From Brucella pituitosa (lineage in GTDB: Bacteria > Pseudomonadota > Alphaproteobacteria > Rhizobiales > Rhizobiaceae): DNA of 64,000 bases. The translations under genes were made by a program, and so were the position numbers. Shown here one piece after another: positions 48,359-56,271 of this stretch. Position 1 is the first letter of the stretch. Every line of letters begins with the position of its first letter. The notes under the pieces are model-generated. The model ran no database searches and had not been told where the DNA came from. It saw nothing but the letters and a program-made list of their open reading frames with translations. Location: contig NZ_PYSY02000002.1 in assembly GCF_003049685.1 (NCBI RefSeq), positions 1,401,501 to 1,465,500 on the forward strand, read 5' to 3'.

Positions 48359-48610
48359 TTGAATGTGGTCCAGTTGAGTCTGTTGGAGGAAACAATGGAT
48401 GAGGATCTTGCCGCCATCGAGGAGGAACTGGAGGCATTGCGTGACGCACCGGCACCTCAACCATCGAGACCACGTCTACGGTTGCCTGCCGAATTGCCAC
48501 GTGTCGACATTCATCATAAACCGGCCTTATGCCTATCTCAAGGACGCGCTGACCCGCCTGCCAACGTTGCCCAATCGCGGCATCACTGGATATCGACCGA
48601 CTAATCTGAA
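48359..48610 (+). pseudogene. IS66-family transposase remnant with internal deletion
   Basis: The first part (DEDLAAIEEELEALRDAPAP, then RLRLPAELPRVDIHH) matches the N-terminal region of the IS66 TnpC transposase. In a shifted frame it is followed at once by RPYAYLKDALTRLPTLPNRG, its extreme C-terminus. About 350 internal residues are missing, so this is a dead, internally deleted element. Confidence 0.65.
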
Positions 48611-48655
48611 GCGTCAAAGGTGTCTTCGGCGGGTGCTTACGGTCCGCTGGCTTCG

Positions 48656-48763
48656 TTATTTCTCTTTCTTCCCTTGATCATAGTGCCATTTGATCGCGAG
48701 GAACATGCCTGTGCCCAGTACGAGAACTTTGAACGTAACGAAGACTATAATGAACCAGTCCAT
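48656..48763 (-). CDS. Small single-span membrane protein, 35 aa
   Basis: Begins MDWFIIVFVTFKVLVLGTGM and ends FLAIKWHYDQGKKEK, then stop. One membrane helix with a positively charged C-terminal tail, an ordinary layout for a bacterial small membrane protein. The ribosome site is weak. No homologue named with certainty and no function assigned. It lies in the mobile-remnant zone but has no mobile-element features. Confidence 0.5.
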   Translation of the reverse strand: MDWFIIVFVTFKVLVLGTGMFLAIKWHYDQGKKEK

Positions 48764-48856
48764 CTTTTGAATATTTCCAGGCTGCTATCTATCGTGAGAG
48801 GTATTACCTCAAAACTGCAGATTTAACAGCTTCAAATTTTGTTGAACCCATCGTCT

Positions 48857-48879
48857 AACCGCCCTTGAGGCGGTTTTTC
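48857..48879 (+). terminator. Rho-independent terminator
   Basis: AACCGCC / GGCGGTT stem around CTTGA, followed by TTTC. No recognisable intact gene ends just before it on the plus strand. Confidence 0.7.
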
Positions 48880-48983
48880 ATGCCGAAAGGAAGGCCTTGG
48901 AAAAAAGAGATGCCACAATTTGCGAGGGATAAGTCGAACGCATCCTGCAGAACGATCCGGCAAAAGTTGAGCGTCTTGTTGAG

Positions 48984-49088
48984 GTGTCGCTGACTGACAA
49001 TCAGTTTGTAGCGCTGGTGTGCGTTGCTATCGCTGCTGTGATTGTCGGGCTTGCCCTATGGGGCATCTGGCGTAAAATCAAATCATGA
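48984..49088 (+). CDS. Phage-like small membrane protein remnant, 34 aa
   Basis: GTG-started frame: polar start (VSLTDNQFVALV), one hydrophobic helix (VAIAAVIVGLALWGIW), basic end RKIKS. The frame is open further upstream (RILQNDPAKVERLVE) to a TAA at 48930, so this may be the tail of a longer decayed gene. Its stop overlaps the next ATG (ATGA). Probably a phage lysis or membrane gene relic. Confidence 0.4.
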   Translation: MSLTDNQFVALVCVAIAAVIVGLALWGIWRKIKS

Positions 49089-49207
49089 TTTGGGCAGCTA
49101 CACGACGGCATGAAAAAATGCGAGACCAAATTCGCGAAGGTCTGAAGGAAACGAATAAGCGACTTAATCAGGTTCTTGCTGTGCTGGCGCAGGATAAAAA
49201 AGTGTAA
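49085..49207 (+). CDS. Phage-derived 40-aa protein, truncated relative of the prophage gene at 56557
   Basis: Its end, NKRLNQVLAVLAQDKKV, nearly repeats the C-terminus of the prophage protein at 56557-56856 (NTRLDQVLAVLAQDKK). The ATG overlaps the preceding stop. It is a fragment of the same phage gene family and shows that an older related prophage decayed here. Confidence 0.5.
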   Translation: MIWAATRRHEKMRDQIREGLKETNKRLNQVLAVLAQDKKV

Positions 49208-49251
49208 TTCTTAAAAGTGTTATTGGCAAATCCATGTTGCATTGATTTTCT

Positions 49252-49310
49252 TGAAGAAATTTTTGGCTGGGGAACCTGGATTCGAACCAAGACTAACGGA
49301 GTCAGAGTCC
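49252..49310 (-). repeat. Direct repeat copy 2: 3' part of a tRNA-Gln (attachment site)
   Basis: Read on the minus strand: GGACTCTGACTCCGTTAGTC, then TTGGTTCGAATCC and AGGTTCCCCAGCCA. That is the anticodon loop (CTG, Gln), T-arm, acceptor 3' strand and encoded CCA of a tRNA-Gln. The 5' half is missing to the right of ~49311. Typical of a fragment left by integration into a tRNA 3' end. Matches the degenerate copy at 47699. Confidence 0.72.
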
Positions 49311-49539
49311 CTGTCAATGTATTGAAAAGATTACAAAGAATATCAAAACGGTACAAAAAGACACCATAATGAATCAATGACTTACACGATAAATGCAAAG
49401 TAGGAAATGGTGATTGCGGCCCGCCTATATTTTGTGTTTTCATTATAATCATACGCGAATATTCGGGTAAGCCGGGGTGCCCGATCGGCTTTCTTCGCAC
49501 TTGCGATCGAGCTAAATAGCTGCACTGGGGGGGATGAAG

Positions 49540-50385
49540 ATGAACAATCGGCACAAGAGACGCCTGCGGAGGTTGGCCAAGAAGGGGAACATTTCCGGTT
49601 ACTTAGTGGATGAGAAAAACAAAACGGTCATGATCCTCACGAAGGACATACTAACTAATCAAATCTACCGTGAAGGTCCCAATATCGCGGGGTCCTTCGA
49701 CGAGCTTGGTCGGGGCGATATTAATGATTGCAGCGAGGTCTTTTCGCGAACCCTAACGATGTTGGTTCGTCATCTACCGAACGTTGATGATAAAGGCTCG
49801 GAAGCGACCTGTGCTAGGTTACTCAACAGTGCAGCTCAGACATACGTTGCAGCCCTTGAGGTAGCTCGACGAGGTTATCCGCGCGAGCACGGAGCACTTT
49901 CGAGGGGGATCATTGAAACAATCTCTACAGTATTAGCCATTGTAATGGACGGGGGAGGAACACTCGATAAGTTTCATAAAGGAACGCTAGAAACAACTAA
50001 AACTATTGGATTAGCAAAGAAGGCTCTGCCTTTCATTGGGAAATTGAACGGAAGTCTCAGCAACGATTTTGTACACATAGGATCTCTTCATGATAGCGTA
50101 GATGGCCCGAAGCGTTATCAAAAAGGTGATGAACGTTTTGATTTCGTAATTACCTTGAGCCGTTTGACCGTCTTATTACTCGACATAGTCACCGAACTTA
50201 TATTTTCCCATGAGATGGAAAGCTTGCGTTACTGGCGTAGGAAAGGTGAAGGATGGGTTTTTGACCCGGGCGAGGAGACCGAGAAATGGATGCAATCGTT
50301 TGTACCGGAGGAAAAGGCTTCGAAGTTTGATGGTGTCACCGTTCAGGATATTATTGGAGCCTCCCCTGCGACCCAAACCTCATAG
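49540..50385 (+). CDS. Hypothetical protein, about 281 aa
   Basis: ATG 49540 lies 6 bases after a GGGGGGG run; ATG 49534 directly abuts it. Soluble, mixed alpha-helical. Begins with a very basic segment (NNRHKRRLRRLAKKGN), followed by a central helical region with HGALSRGIIETISTVLAIV and FVHIGSLHDS. No signal peptide. This kind of protein (conserved His and Arg/Glu in a helical bundle) occurs in mobile islands. I cannot name a family. It sits between the tRNA fragment and the integrase, so it is probably cargo of the integrated element. Confidence 0.6.
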   Translation: MNNRHKRRLRRLAKKGNISGYLVDEKNKTVMILTKDILTNQIYREGPNIAGSFDELGRGDINDCSEVFSRTLTMLVRHLPNVDDKGSEATCARLLNSAAQTYVAALEVARRGYPREHGALSRGIIETISTVLAIVMDGGGTLDKFHKGTLETTKTIGLAKKALPFIGKLNGSLSNDFVHIGSLHDSVDGPKRYQKGDERFDFVITLSRLTVLLLDIVTELIFSHEMESLRYWRRKGEGWVFDPGEETEKWMQSFVPEEKASKFDGVTVQDIIGASPATQTS

Positions 50386-50720
50386 AGCGTTCCGATATTG
50401 TCGGAGTTTGTGACCCCTACGATGTCAACGCAATCACAATATCTTAAAATAGCGGAACCCTGCGGCTTTTCAAGGTAGGTCACCAGCAGACGTTTGCAGA
50501 ACATGATACGAACAAAAGCAGTCCTGCACCCAAGCCGCACCCAAAAAGGCAAAGGGCTGCGGGGGGAAAATTACAGAGGAATAAGATGCTGCTACTTTTG
50601 TTAGCTGCGGCAATAGCGATCAGCGTTCCGCAGTCCGGATGCCTCTAGTACATAGCCGCGCGATACTTCATAGACGGATGCGGTTATTAAGGGGAATGAA
50701 CATTCACGCAAGATTTTGAA
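50386..50720. other. Mostly non-coding; one possible 20-codon peptide
   Basis: 335 bases between the hypothetical gene and the integrase end. ATG 50586 has AGAGGAATAAG upstream and gives MLLLLLAAAIAISVPQSGCL, stop at 50648. This is hydrophobic with a terminal Gly-Cys, like a stub of a lipoprotein signal. It could be chance. Confidence 0.4.
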
Positions 50721-51569
50721 TCATTCGTTATAATCGGCGGTTTCAAGTGCGGCCAAACATAACGCGAAGTTATCCGGAGAGACGAGAGTTTCATAACGGA
50801 TCATGGACTTGTAGTTACGGTTTCCAAGCCATTTTTGTACGATACGTAAATCAATACCACGTTTGGCGAGGCGTGCTGCACACGTATGTCGTAAAATCGT
50901 CGGTACTATAGAGCTGTCTTCTAAGCCGACCTCCAATTTCACTTCATTCCATACACCTCGATATTTGGGTTGTTCGATTCCACAAAACGGGCCTTTTGCC
51001 TCGGTCTTCATTTCCTCAATCGCGTTCTTTGCCTTTTTTGTTAAAGGCAGCGTTCTTCCCAATCCAATCGAGCTTTCAACAATGCGGATCTTATGTGGTT
51101 GGATGCTTTCCCAACGTATCGCTATAGCCTCACCAAGCGTAACTCCTGTTTCAACGAGTAAACTGGTCAGCGCTGCGTATGGTTTGGATCGTGTGGCGAT
51201 TGAATTGATAATTAGGTGCTCTTCCTTAGACGACAGAAAACGAAGCTGATTAGAATGTTCGTCTAATCTCTTATATACTGGGACGTTTGGAAGTTCGCCG
51301 GTAGTCACCGCATATCTTAGCAACTTAGTAAGAGCGTTGATTTTCCTATTGATAGTGGAATTTCGATTCTTGCGCTTTTGAAGTGCCTCGATAATTTGGT
51401 CGAAGTCTCCCTTTTTAAATTCGCTGAACGGTTCGGGTATTATCTCGGAAATCTCGTAAAGAAAAGCCATCGCACCTTTCCGATGGGAACCTTCGCCCCA
51501 GAGACCGCTCGCGTGACGTTCAACCATATCCTTTATGGTTAGATTCCCAGCACTCATTCTAGCCCCCAT
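50721..51569 (-). CDS. Tyrosine recombinase/phage integrase-like protein with altered catalytic residues
   Basis: 282 aa. N-terminal SAM-like core-binding region (LTIKDMVERHASG..., LQKRKNRNSTINRKINALTKLL), then a catalytic domain. The fold motifs are there, but the residues differ: TGVTLGEAIAIRW has Thr where the first Arg should be, PTILRHTCAAR has Thr for the His of HxxR, and WLGNRN has Asn for the His of LGH. The second Arg and the Tyr (MIRYETL) remain. Expected partner att site is the tRNA-Gln fragment 1.4 kb away. Either an inactive relic or a divergent subfamily. Confidence 0.82.
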   Translation of the reverse strand: MGARMSAGNLTIKDMVERHASGLWGEGSHRKGAMAFLYEISEIIPEPFSEFKKGDFDQIIEALQKRKNRNSTINRKINALTKLLRYAVTTGELPNVPVYKRLDEHSNQLRFLSSKEEHLIINSIATRSKPYAALTSLLVETGVTLGEAIAIRWESIQPHKIRIVESSIGLGRTLPLTKKAKNAIEEMKTEAKGPFCGIEQPKYRGVWNEVKLEVGLEDSSIVPTILRHTCAARLAKRGIDLRIVQKWLGNRNYKSMIRYETLVSPDNFALCLAALETADYNE

Positions 51570-51871
51570 GATTAAAGTGTCCGTCAGGTTAGCAATGAGC
51601 TTTAAAGTTTACAAAAAAATTGTCTGATCCATACCGAATTGAGGCGGACTGAGAAAATTGCCGTTTACAAACTGTTAGTAATTAGCGCGCATTTGGCGGG
51701 AAATGTGGAGAACTGAGGCGATTTTGTGTTAATTGTGCAACACACGAGTTCGTGAAAATTTTCAAAGTGATTATCGCAGTTGCGAGTCGTGACCATTACA
51801 GATTATTCATGAGTCGTTGAATCGAGCGCTGTTAGGGCTCGGAGAAAAAGCTTTGATCTTGGAGGTCAGAA
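51570..51871. promoter_or_regulatory. Upstream region of the porin gene
   Basis: 302 bases with no gene, between the divergent integrase and porin. CTTGGAGG at 51857-51864 is the porin ribosome site. The promoter should lie within 51720-51840; I cannot fix its boxes. Confidence 0.5.
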
Positions 51872-53017
51872 ATGAACATTAAGAGCCTTCTTCTCGGCTC
51901 CGCGGCTGCTCTCGTAGCAGCGACCGGCGCTCAGGCTGCAGACGCAATCGTCGCACCAGAACCAGAAGCAGTTGAATATGTCCGCGTTTGCGATGCTTAC
52001 GGCGCTGGCTACTTCTACATCCCAGGCACCGAAACCTGCCTGCGCGTTCATGGTTATGTCCGCGCTGACATTACCGGCGGCGACGATGTTTATTCTCGTG
52101 GTGGCGGTCTGTCGCGTACTGCTGACGGTGGATTTGAGTACAACGCAGGTGGCAAGGATCGTGATACCTACGATTGGCTCGCTCGCTTCACGCTTCGCTT
52201 CTCAACCGCATCGGAAACTGAACTCGGCACTCTGAAGACCTTTGCTGAAATTCGTTCCGATTGGAAGAATGGTGCATCGTCCGCCTCCAATCTGCGTTAC
52301 GCATACATCCAGCTCGGTGGTCTTCGCGTTGGTCTTGATGAGTCGAACTTCGTAACCTTCCCTGGTTACCTTGGCGACGTCATGAATGACGACGTAATCC
52401 TTGCTGGCGGTTACCGCACCAACGCAATCAGCTACACCTTCACTGGCGGCAACGGCTTCTCGGCTGTAATCGCTGTTGAACAGGGCAACGACGTTGACGT
52501 TGACTACAACGGCGTTATCGATGACTACACACCACATGTTGTTGGTGGTCTGAAGTATGCTCAGGGCTGGGGTTCGATCGCAGCTGTTGGTGCATACGAC
52601 GCAGTTAACGAAGAATGGGCCGGTAAGCTTCGTTTGGACGTAAACGTAACTGACCAGTTCTCGGTTTGGGTAATGGGCGGCTACAAGTCGAACGACGACA
52701 CCTACTATGGTTACACCGATGCAGACGGTCGCTTCCGCGGCGTCCGTGCAATCGACAGCTTCTACGGCACCTGGGGTGGCGATTGGGCTGTTTGGGGTGG
52801 CGCGAAGTTCAAGGCAACCGAAAAGGCTACCTTCAACCTTCAGCTCGCTTACGAAGACGCAAAGACCTTCGCAGCTACTGCAAACGTAGCTTACGAACTG
52901 GTTCCAGGCTTCACCATCACTCCAGAAGTTTCCTACACCAAGTGGGACGACAAGCTCTCCGTCCTCGACGGTCAGGACGCTTGGCAGGGTATGGTTCGCT
53001 TCCAGCGTTCGTTCTAA
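51872..53017 (+). CDS. Outer-membrane porin, Omp2 family
   Basis: 381 aa with signal peptide [20 protein letters not shown] cleaved at AQA-AD. Mature start [20 protein letters not shown], then [20 protein letters not shown]. This two-cysteine segment opens the 16-strand barrel of alphaproteobacterial Porin_2 proteins such as Brucella Omp2a and Omp2b. It ends in MVRFQRSF with the C-terminal Phe required for barrel assembly. Length is slightly above Omp2b (about 362). General diffusion pore for small polar solutes. Strong ribosome site, strong terminator, codon-biased: a highly expressed gene. Confidence 0.95.
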   Translation: MNIKSLLLGSAAALVAATGAQAADAIVAPEPEAVEYVRVCDAYGAGYFYIPGTETCLRVHGYVRADITGGDDVYSRGGGLSRTADGGFEYNAGGKDRDTYDWLARFTLRFSTASETELGTLKTFAEIRSDWKNGASSASNLRYAYIQLGGLRVGLDESNFVTFPGYLGDVMNDDVILAGGYRTNAISYTFTGGNGFSAVIAVEQGNDVDVDYNGVIDDYTPHVVGGLKYAQGWGSIAAVGAYDAVNEEWAGKLRLDVNVTDQFSVWVMGGYKSNDDTYYGYTDADGRFRGVRAIDSFYGTWGGDWAVWGGAKFKATEKATFNLQLAYEDAKTFAATANVAYELVPGFTITPEVSYTKWDDKLSVLDGQDAWQGMVRFQRSF

Positions 53018-53039
53018 TCCTTACGGATTGGTTACAGGA

Positions 53040-53069
53040 AACCCGGCAGCAACAGCTGCCGGGTTTTTT
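53040..53069 (+). terminator. Porin terminator
   Basis: Perfect 11-bp stem AACCCGGCAGC / GCTGCCGGGTT, AACA loop, then TTTT. Confidence 0.93.
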
Positions 53070-53108
53070 GGTTGACAAAATCTCACAGCATCCTATTTGA
53101 ATAGAGCC

Positions 53109-53205
53109 ATCATCGTAGAAGGACTACGATGATAGACGATGATGATGTGACCTCCAGTCCGTTGTCGTTTGGCGAAAGGGCAGGGCGTAAAGCTCTGCCC
53201 TTTTT
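53109..53205 (+). ncRNA. Possible small RNA: two hairpins ending in a terminator
   Basis: First hairpin ATCATCGTAG / CTACGATGAT (53109-53133). The second, AAAGGGCAGGGC / GCTCTGCCCTTT (53175-53203), is followed by TTTTTG and is terminator-like. No gene precedes it except the already terminated porin. It could be a short sRNA or a second terminator. Confidence 0.35.
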
Positions 53206-53267
53206 GTTAGTGGAACGCATGGCCCCTAAGATGACTCTCTACCGGGTTGATTCATTAACGCCCCACT

Positions 53268-53639
53268 TCAAATGAGCTCATCGATTGTGACATTGAGAAC
53301 TTCCGCAAGTTTCTTCAAAGCATCAAGCGAGCCTTCGCGAGCACCGCTTTCAATCTGCGAGAGGTAAGGCGCACTGATCCCAGCAGCATCGGCAAGCGCC
53401 TTGGCGCTCATGCAGCGAAAGTCACGCCAAACCTTGATTTTGTTTTCACCGTCGATCATACGATTAACGTATTGGGCGGGGATCAATTCTTCTTCGCCAG
53501 CGGACAGTTTAGCACGGAACTTGCGACCGGCTTCGACGTCTTCGCGATCTTCAAAAGCTTCGAGCAGCTTGTCGTAATCAGCTTTGGGAAGGACGGCCAT
53601 TTCGTCCCCCTGTGGTGTCTTGATGATCTGAACGTTCAT
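53268..53639 (-). CDS. HTH-type antitoxin (XRE family)
   Basis: 123 aa. The first ~60 residues resemble an antitoxin N-terminal region (MNVQIIKTPQGDEMAVLPKADYDKLLE). Residues ~65-120 form an XRE HTH (SAKALADAAGISAPYLSQIE, SGAREGSLDALKKLAEVLNV). It lies 12 bases downstream of the toxin gene in the reversed toxin-first order of HigBA-like pairs. It should neutralise the toxin and repress the operon through TAGCATAATGCTA at 53917. Confidence 0.87.
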   Translation of the reverse strand: MNVQIIKTPQGDEMAVLPKADYDKLLEAFEDREDVEAGRKFRAKLSAGEEELIPAQYVNRMIDGENKIKVWRDFRCMSAKALADAAGISAPYLSQIESGAREGSLDALKKLAEVLNVTIDELI

Positions 53640-53651
53640 TTCCGTTCTCCT

Positions 53652-53906
53652 TTATTCGTATGCCCCGCCACGCGGCGCAATCCTGATAATCTCTAGAACG
53701 TGCCCCTCTTCCGAGAAGATCACGCGCCAGTCACCCACCCGCAGGCGCATCAAGCCTTCGTCGCCCTTAAGAAACTTGACGTTGTTCGCAAGGCTTGCCG
53801 GTTCGGCAGCATACTGTTCGATTTTTGACCGGATCAGCTTTGCCGTGTTGGCTGGCATCTTGATCAATGTCTTGGTTGCTTCGCGGGAGTAGCTAATCTG
53901 TTTCAT
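53652..53906 (-). CDS. RelE/ParE-family toxin
   Basis: 84 aa, standard for the family: KQISYSREATKTLIKMPANT, IRSKIEQYA, LRVGDWRVIFSEEGHVLEII, then RIAPRGGAYE. The core R-x-G-D-W-R-V-I-F strand and the C-terminal Arg/Gly tail fit RelE-type mRNA interferases or ParE-type gyrase poisons; the sequence does not decide which. First gene of the pair with the HTH antitoxin. Confidence 0.88.
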   Translation of the reverse strand: MKQISYSREATKTLIKMPANTAKLIRSKIEQYAAEPASLANNVKFLKGDEGLMRLRVGDWRVIFSEEGHVLEIIRIAPRGGAYE

Positions 53907-53916
53907 GACCAGAAAA

Positions 53917-53962
53917 TAGCATAATGCTAATTATGATGCAAGCAGAAAATTAGCATATAGCA
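53917..53962. promoter_or_regulatory. Palindromic operator of the toxin-antitoxin pair
   Basis: Perfect 13-base palindrome TAGCATAATGCTA at 53917-53929, with a partial second copy (TTAGCATATAGC) at ~53949-53961. It lies directly upstream of the toxin ATG. Likely site of autoregulation by the antitoxin. Confidence 0.7.
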
Positions 53963-54014
53963 AAGGAATCATCCTGCCTGCTATACGTGACTGGCACCCT
54001 AACCGAATGCGTAC

Positions 54015-54770
54015 TTATGGTAAATTTACAACCTCTGGGTCTTTGTTATCCATGATTATCACCTCTGACACTGGTTTTCCGTCCCCGCCAGCAATCGTGT
54101 AGGTTAATGGGACATCGCAAATCCGAAACTCTGCGAAAACCTCGCGCACTTCAACGCGATCATTCAATGACACGACGAATCGGCCCTTGATTGAACTAAG
54201 CTTTGCTGCGATCCGCATAAAATCGGAACGCGAGAAGACGTTCTTTCCATAATCGGTCTCGCAACCGAGATAGGGTGGATCGAGATAGAACAAGGTGCCG
54301 GCATTATCGTAGCGATCAATGAACGCCTCCCATGGAAGCCGCTCAATCACAACACCGGAAAGCCGTTCGTGAACTTCTTCGAGAATTGGACCAAGACGGT
54401 TGATATTGAATCTGGCGGGGCCAGTGGTATCAACACCAAAGCTTCGACCTTTGACCTTACCCCCGAAGGCCAGACGCTGAAGATAAAGAAACCGCGCTGC
54501 GCGTTCCAGATCGGTCAAGGTATCTGGATCAGACGAAGACAGCCGCTCAAATTCCTTGCGGGATGTAATCTGAAACTTCATTGTTTCCATAAATTGCAGG
54601 TAGTGGCGCTGGAGAATCCTAAAAAGAGTGACGACATCACCAGTGATATCGTTAATAGCTTCCGCCTTTGGAATCAGATTTCGGCGAAAGAAGACGCCAC
54701 CCATCCCGACAAATGGTTCCGCATAAAGCGTATGGGGAATTTGCTCAATAACTGAGGCGAGCCGCTGTGC
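54015..54770 (-). pseudogene. DNA adenine methylase (D12 class), C-terminal part split by IS630
   Basis: Reads on the minus strand from the IS junction: AQRLASVIEQIPHTLYAEPF (AdoMet-binding end), VGMGGVFFRRN, NDITGDVVTLFRIL, then the catalytic DPPY motif in LFYLDPPYLGCETDYGK. Together with the 26 codons at 55815-55892 on the other side of the insertion, a 277-aa Dam-like enzyme is restored exactly in frame. An internal ATG at 54704 could start a 229-aa fragment that lacks the first AdoMet motif. It would methylate adenine in a short site, probably for phage self-protection. Confidence 0.85.
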
Positions 54771-54772
54771 TA

Positions 54773-55814
54773 GAGCAAATCCTGTTCAATCTGGGTCATA
54801 TCCAGCGGCCTTGAAGTAGTTGGCGCATTCTGCCGCCGTGAAGCGAGGTATCAATGCGCCGACCGCATCCCATAGGGCATCGATCTTCCGCTCGGCTCGA
54901 CCCCGCAGCATGGCTTTCAGCTTCGAGAATGCGTTCTCGATCGGATTGAAGTCTGGGCTATAGGGCGGAAGGAACATGAGCTTGGCGCCGGCACGCTCGA
55001 TGGCATCGCGTACGCCGGCTGTCTTGTGTGCGGGCAGATTATCCATAATGACCACGTCGCCGATCTCCAGCGTCGGCACCAGCACCTGTTCGACATAAGC
55101 AAGGAAGACGTTGCCGTTCATCGCGCCATCGTAGACGAATGGTGCGGTCATTCCGCTGATGCGCAAAGCACCGGTGAAAGTCGTTGTCTTCCAATGGCCG
55201 TGCGGCACGCCGGCGCGGCAACGCTCACCTCGCAATGCACGCCCGCGCAGGCGTGACATCTTGGTCGAAAGGCCGGTTTCGTCGATGAAGATCAGCTTCT
55301 TTGGATCGAGGTCCAATTGACCATCGAACCAGGCACGCCGGCGCTTCAGGACATCCGGTCGGTCTTGCTCCAGTGCGTGTGCGGTCTTTTTTTAAACGTC
55401 CACCCGCGGCCTCGCAGCCAGGCACCAAGTGCGCTGCGACTGATCTTCACCTGCCGCTCCGCGAACAAGCGCTCAACCATCTCATCGAGCGTCACATCCT
55501 TACGATCGGCGATCAACGCGACAACGAATTTCTCGTGGGCATCCACGACCGATGGTCGTCGCCAGCCTTGCGGCCGAGGTGTTAACTCGCCCTCTTTCGC
55601 TCTCGCGATCCAACGGATCGCTGTCGAAATTCCAACGCCGAAACGAGCTGCAGCCTGTCGGGCCGACATGCCCGACGCAGATGCCTTCAATACCCGTATT
55701 CGCAGATCATCGCTCAGGGCTTGTCCCATCATCCACCTCTCCGTTGTGGATGTTGAATCAGCTTCGACCGGCGCCGTCACCTCACAATCGATTCATCGAT
55801 CGCAGCACATGCTC
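54773..55814 (-). mobile_element. IS630-family insertion sequence, 1,042 bp, flanked by TA duplication
   Basis: Both ends are next to a TA (54771-54772 and 55815-55816), the target duplicated by IS630/mariner-type elements. The ends share an inverted GAGCAnnTnCTG. The element lies inside the methylase gene; removing it and one TA restores that reading frame. Confidence 0.9.
54786..55729 (-). CDS. IS630 transposase in two frames joined at an A7 run
   Basis: The first frame from ATG 55729 holds the HTH part ([54 protein letters not shown]) and runs out of frame after the run of seven A (55387-55393 as T on the plus strand). The second frame, in -1 register, carries the DDE domain: [51 protein letters not shown]. 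Joined, they give 314 aa, the family norm. Either ribosomal/transcriptional slippage on the A run, as in several IS630 elements, or a lost base. Confidence 0.88.
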
Positions 55815-55892
55815 TAGTTGTTTTTTGCCACCGATATAGCTTGCTGGTGGTGAAACTGGGCGAACCGTTGTGAATGAAAAACCTTCTTGCAT
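55815..55892 (-). pseudogene. DNA adenine methylase, N-terminal 26 codons
   Basis: ATG 55892 starts MQEGFSFTTVRPVSPPASYI, then GGKKQL: the AdoMet-binding N-terminus of a Dam-like enzyme (the usual P-x-x-Y-x-G-G-K-x-x-L). The frame stops at the IS630 end and resumes at 54770 with AQRLASV. Confidence 0.82.
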
Positions 55893-56131
55893 TTTTGTTA
55901 ACCTGTTGAGGCCAGTATGCCCGCGCCCACAAGGGTCGGGGTGTGGCATTTGACCTACCGTCATGCCGGGCGGGTTCGGACGCCAATCTTGAACCGCCGC
56001 TTTTCGGTGTTTGTCCACCGATAGCCACCCCGTAAAGGGCGGATTTCCACAACCGCAGAATGCGGATTGACTCTTTTTCAAAATGAGAACATTTTGGGAA
56101 CATTTGTTTGAAGAGGTATATAAAGAGATCC

Positions 56132-56266
56132 ATGGCAATCAAGTTTACAAGCTCACCCGACCGTCAACCGGAACCCAAAGCGGGGAAAGGGAAAGCTTCT
56201 AAAAAGAAATCTGCTAACTCGTCGAAAGAGAATGCAGAGCTTGATCTCAACACCGAGGGAAAGTGA
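56132..56266 (+). CDS. Small basic phage protein, 44 aa
   Basis: ATG 56132 to TGA 56266. Lys/Ser-rich (KAGKGKASKKKSANSSKEN), ending ELDLNTEGK; no membrane helix. Five bases separate it from the next gene. Likely a small prophage accessory protein; no family recognised. Confidence 0.5.
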   Translation: MAIKFTSSPDRQPEPKAGKGKASKKKSANSSKENAELDLNTEGK

Positions 56267-56271
56267 ATTGA

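Noticed and set aside
48234..48617. 127-codon minus-strand frame
   Set aside because: Antisense to the IS66 remnant; the plus-strand translation has clear IS66 similarity.
55782..56138. 118-codon minus-strand frame as an independent gene
   Set aside because: It is upstream non-coding sequence plus the methylase N-terminus plus the IS630 end; the real start is ATG 55892.
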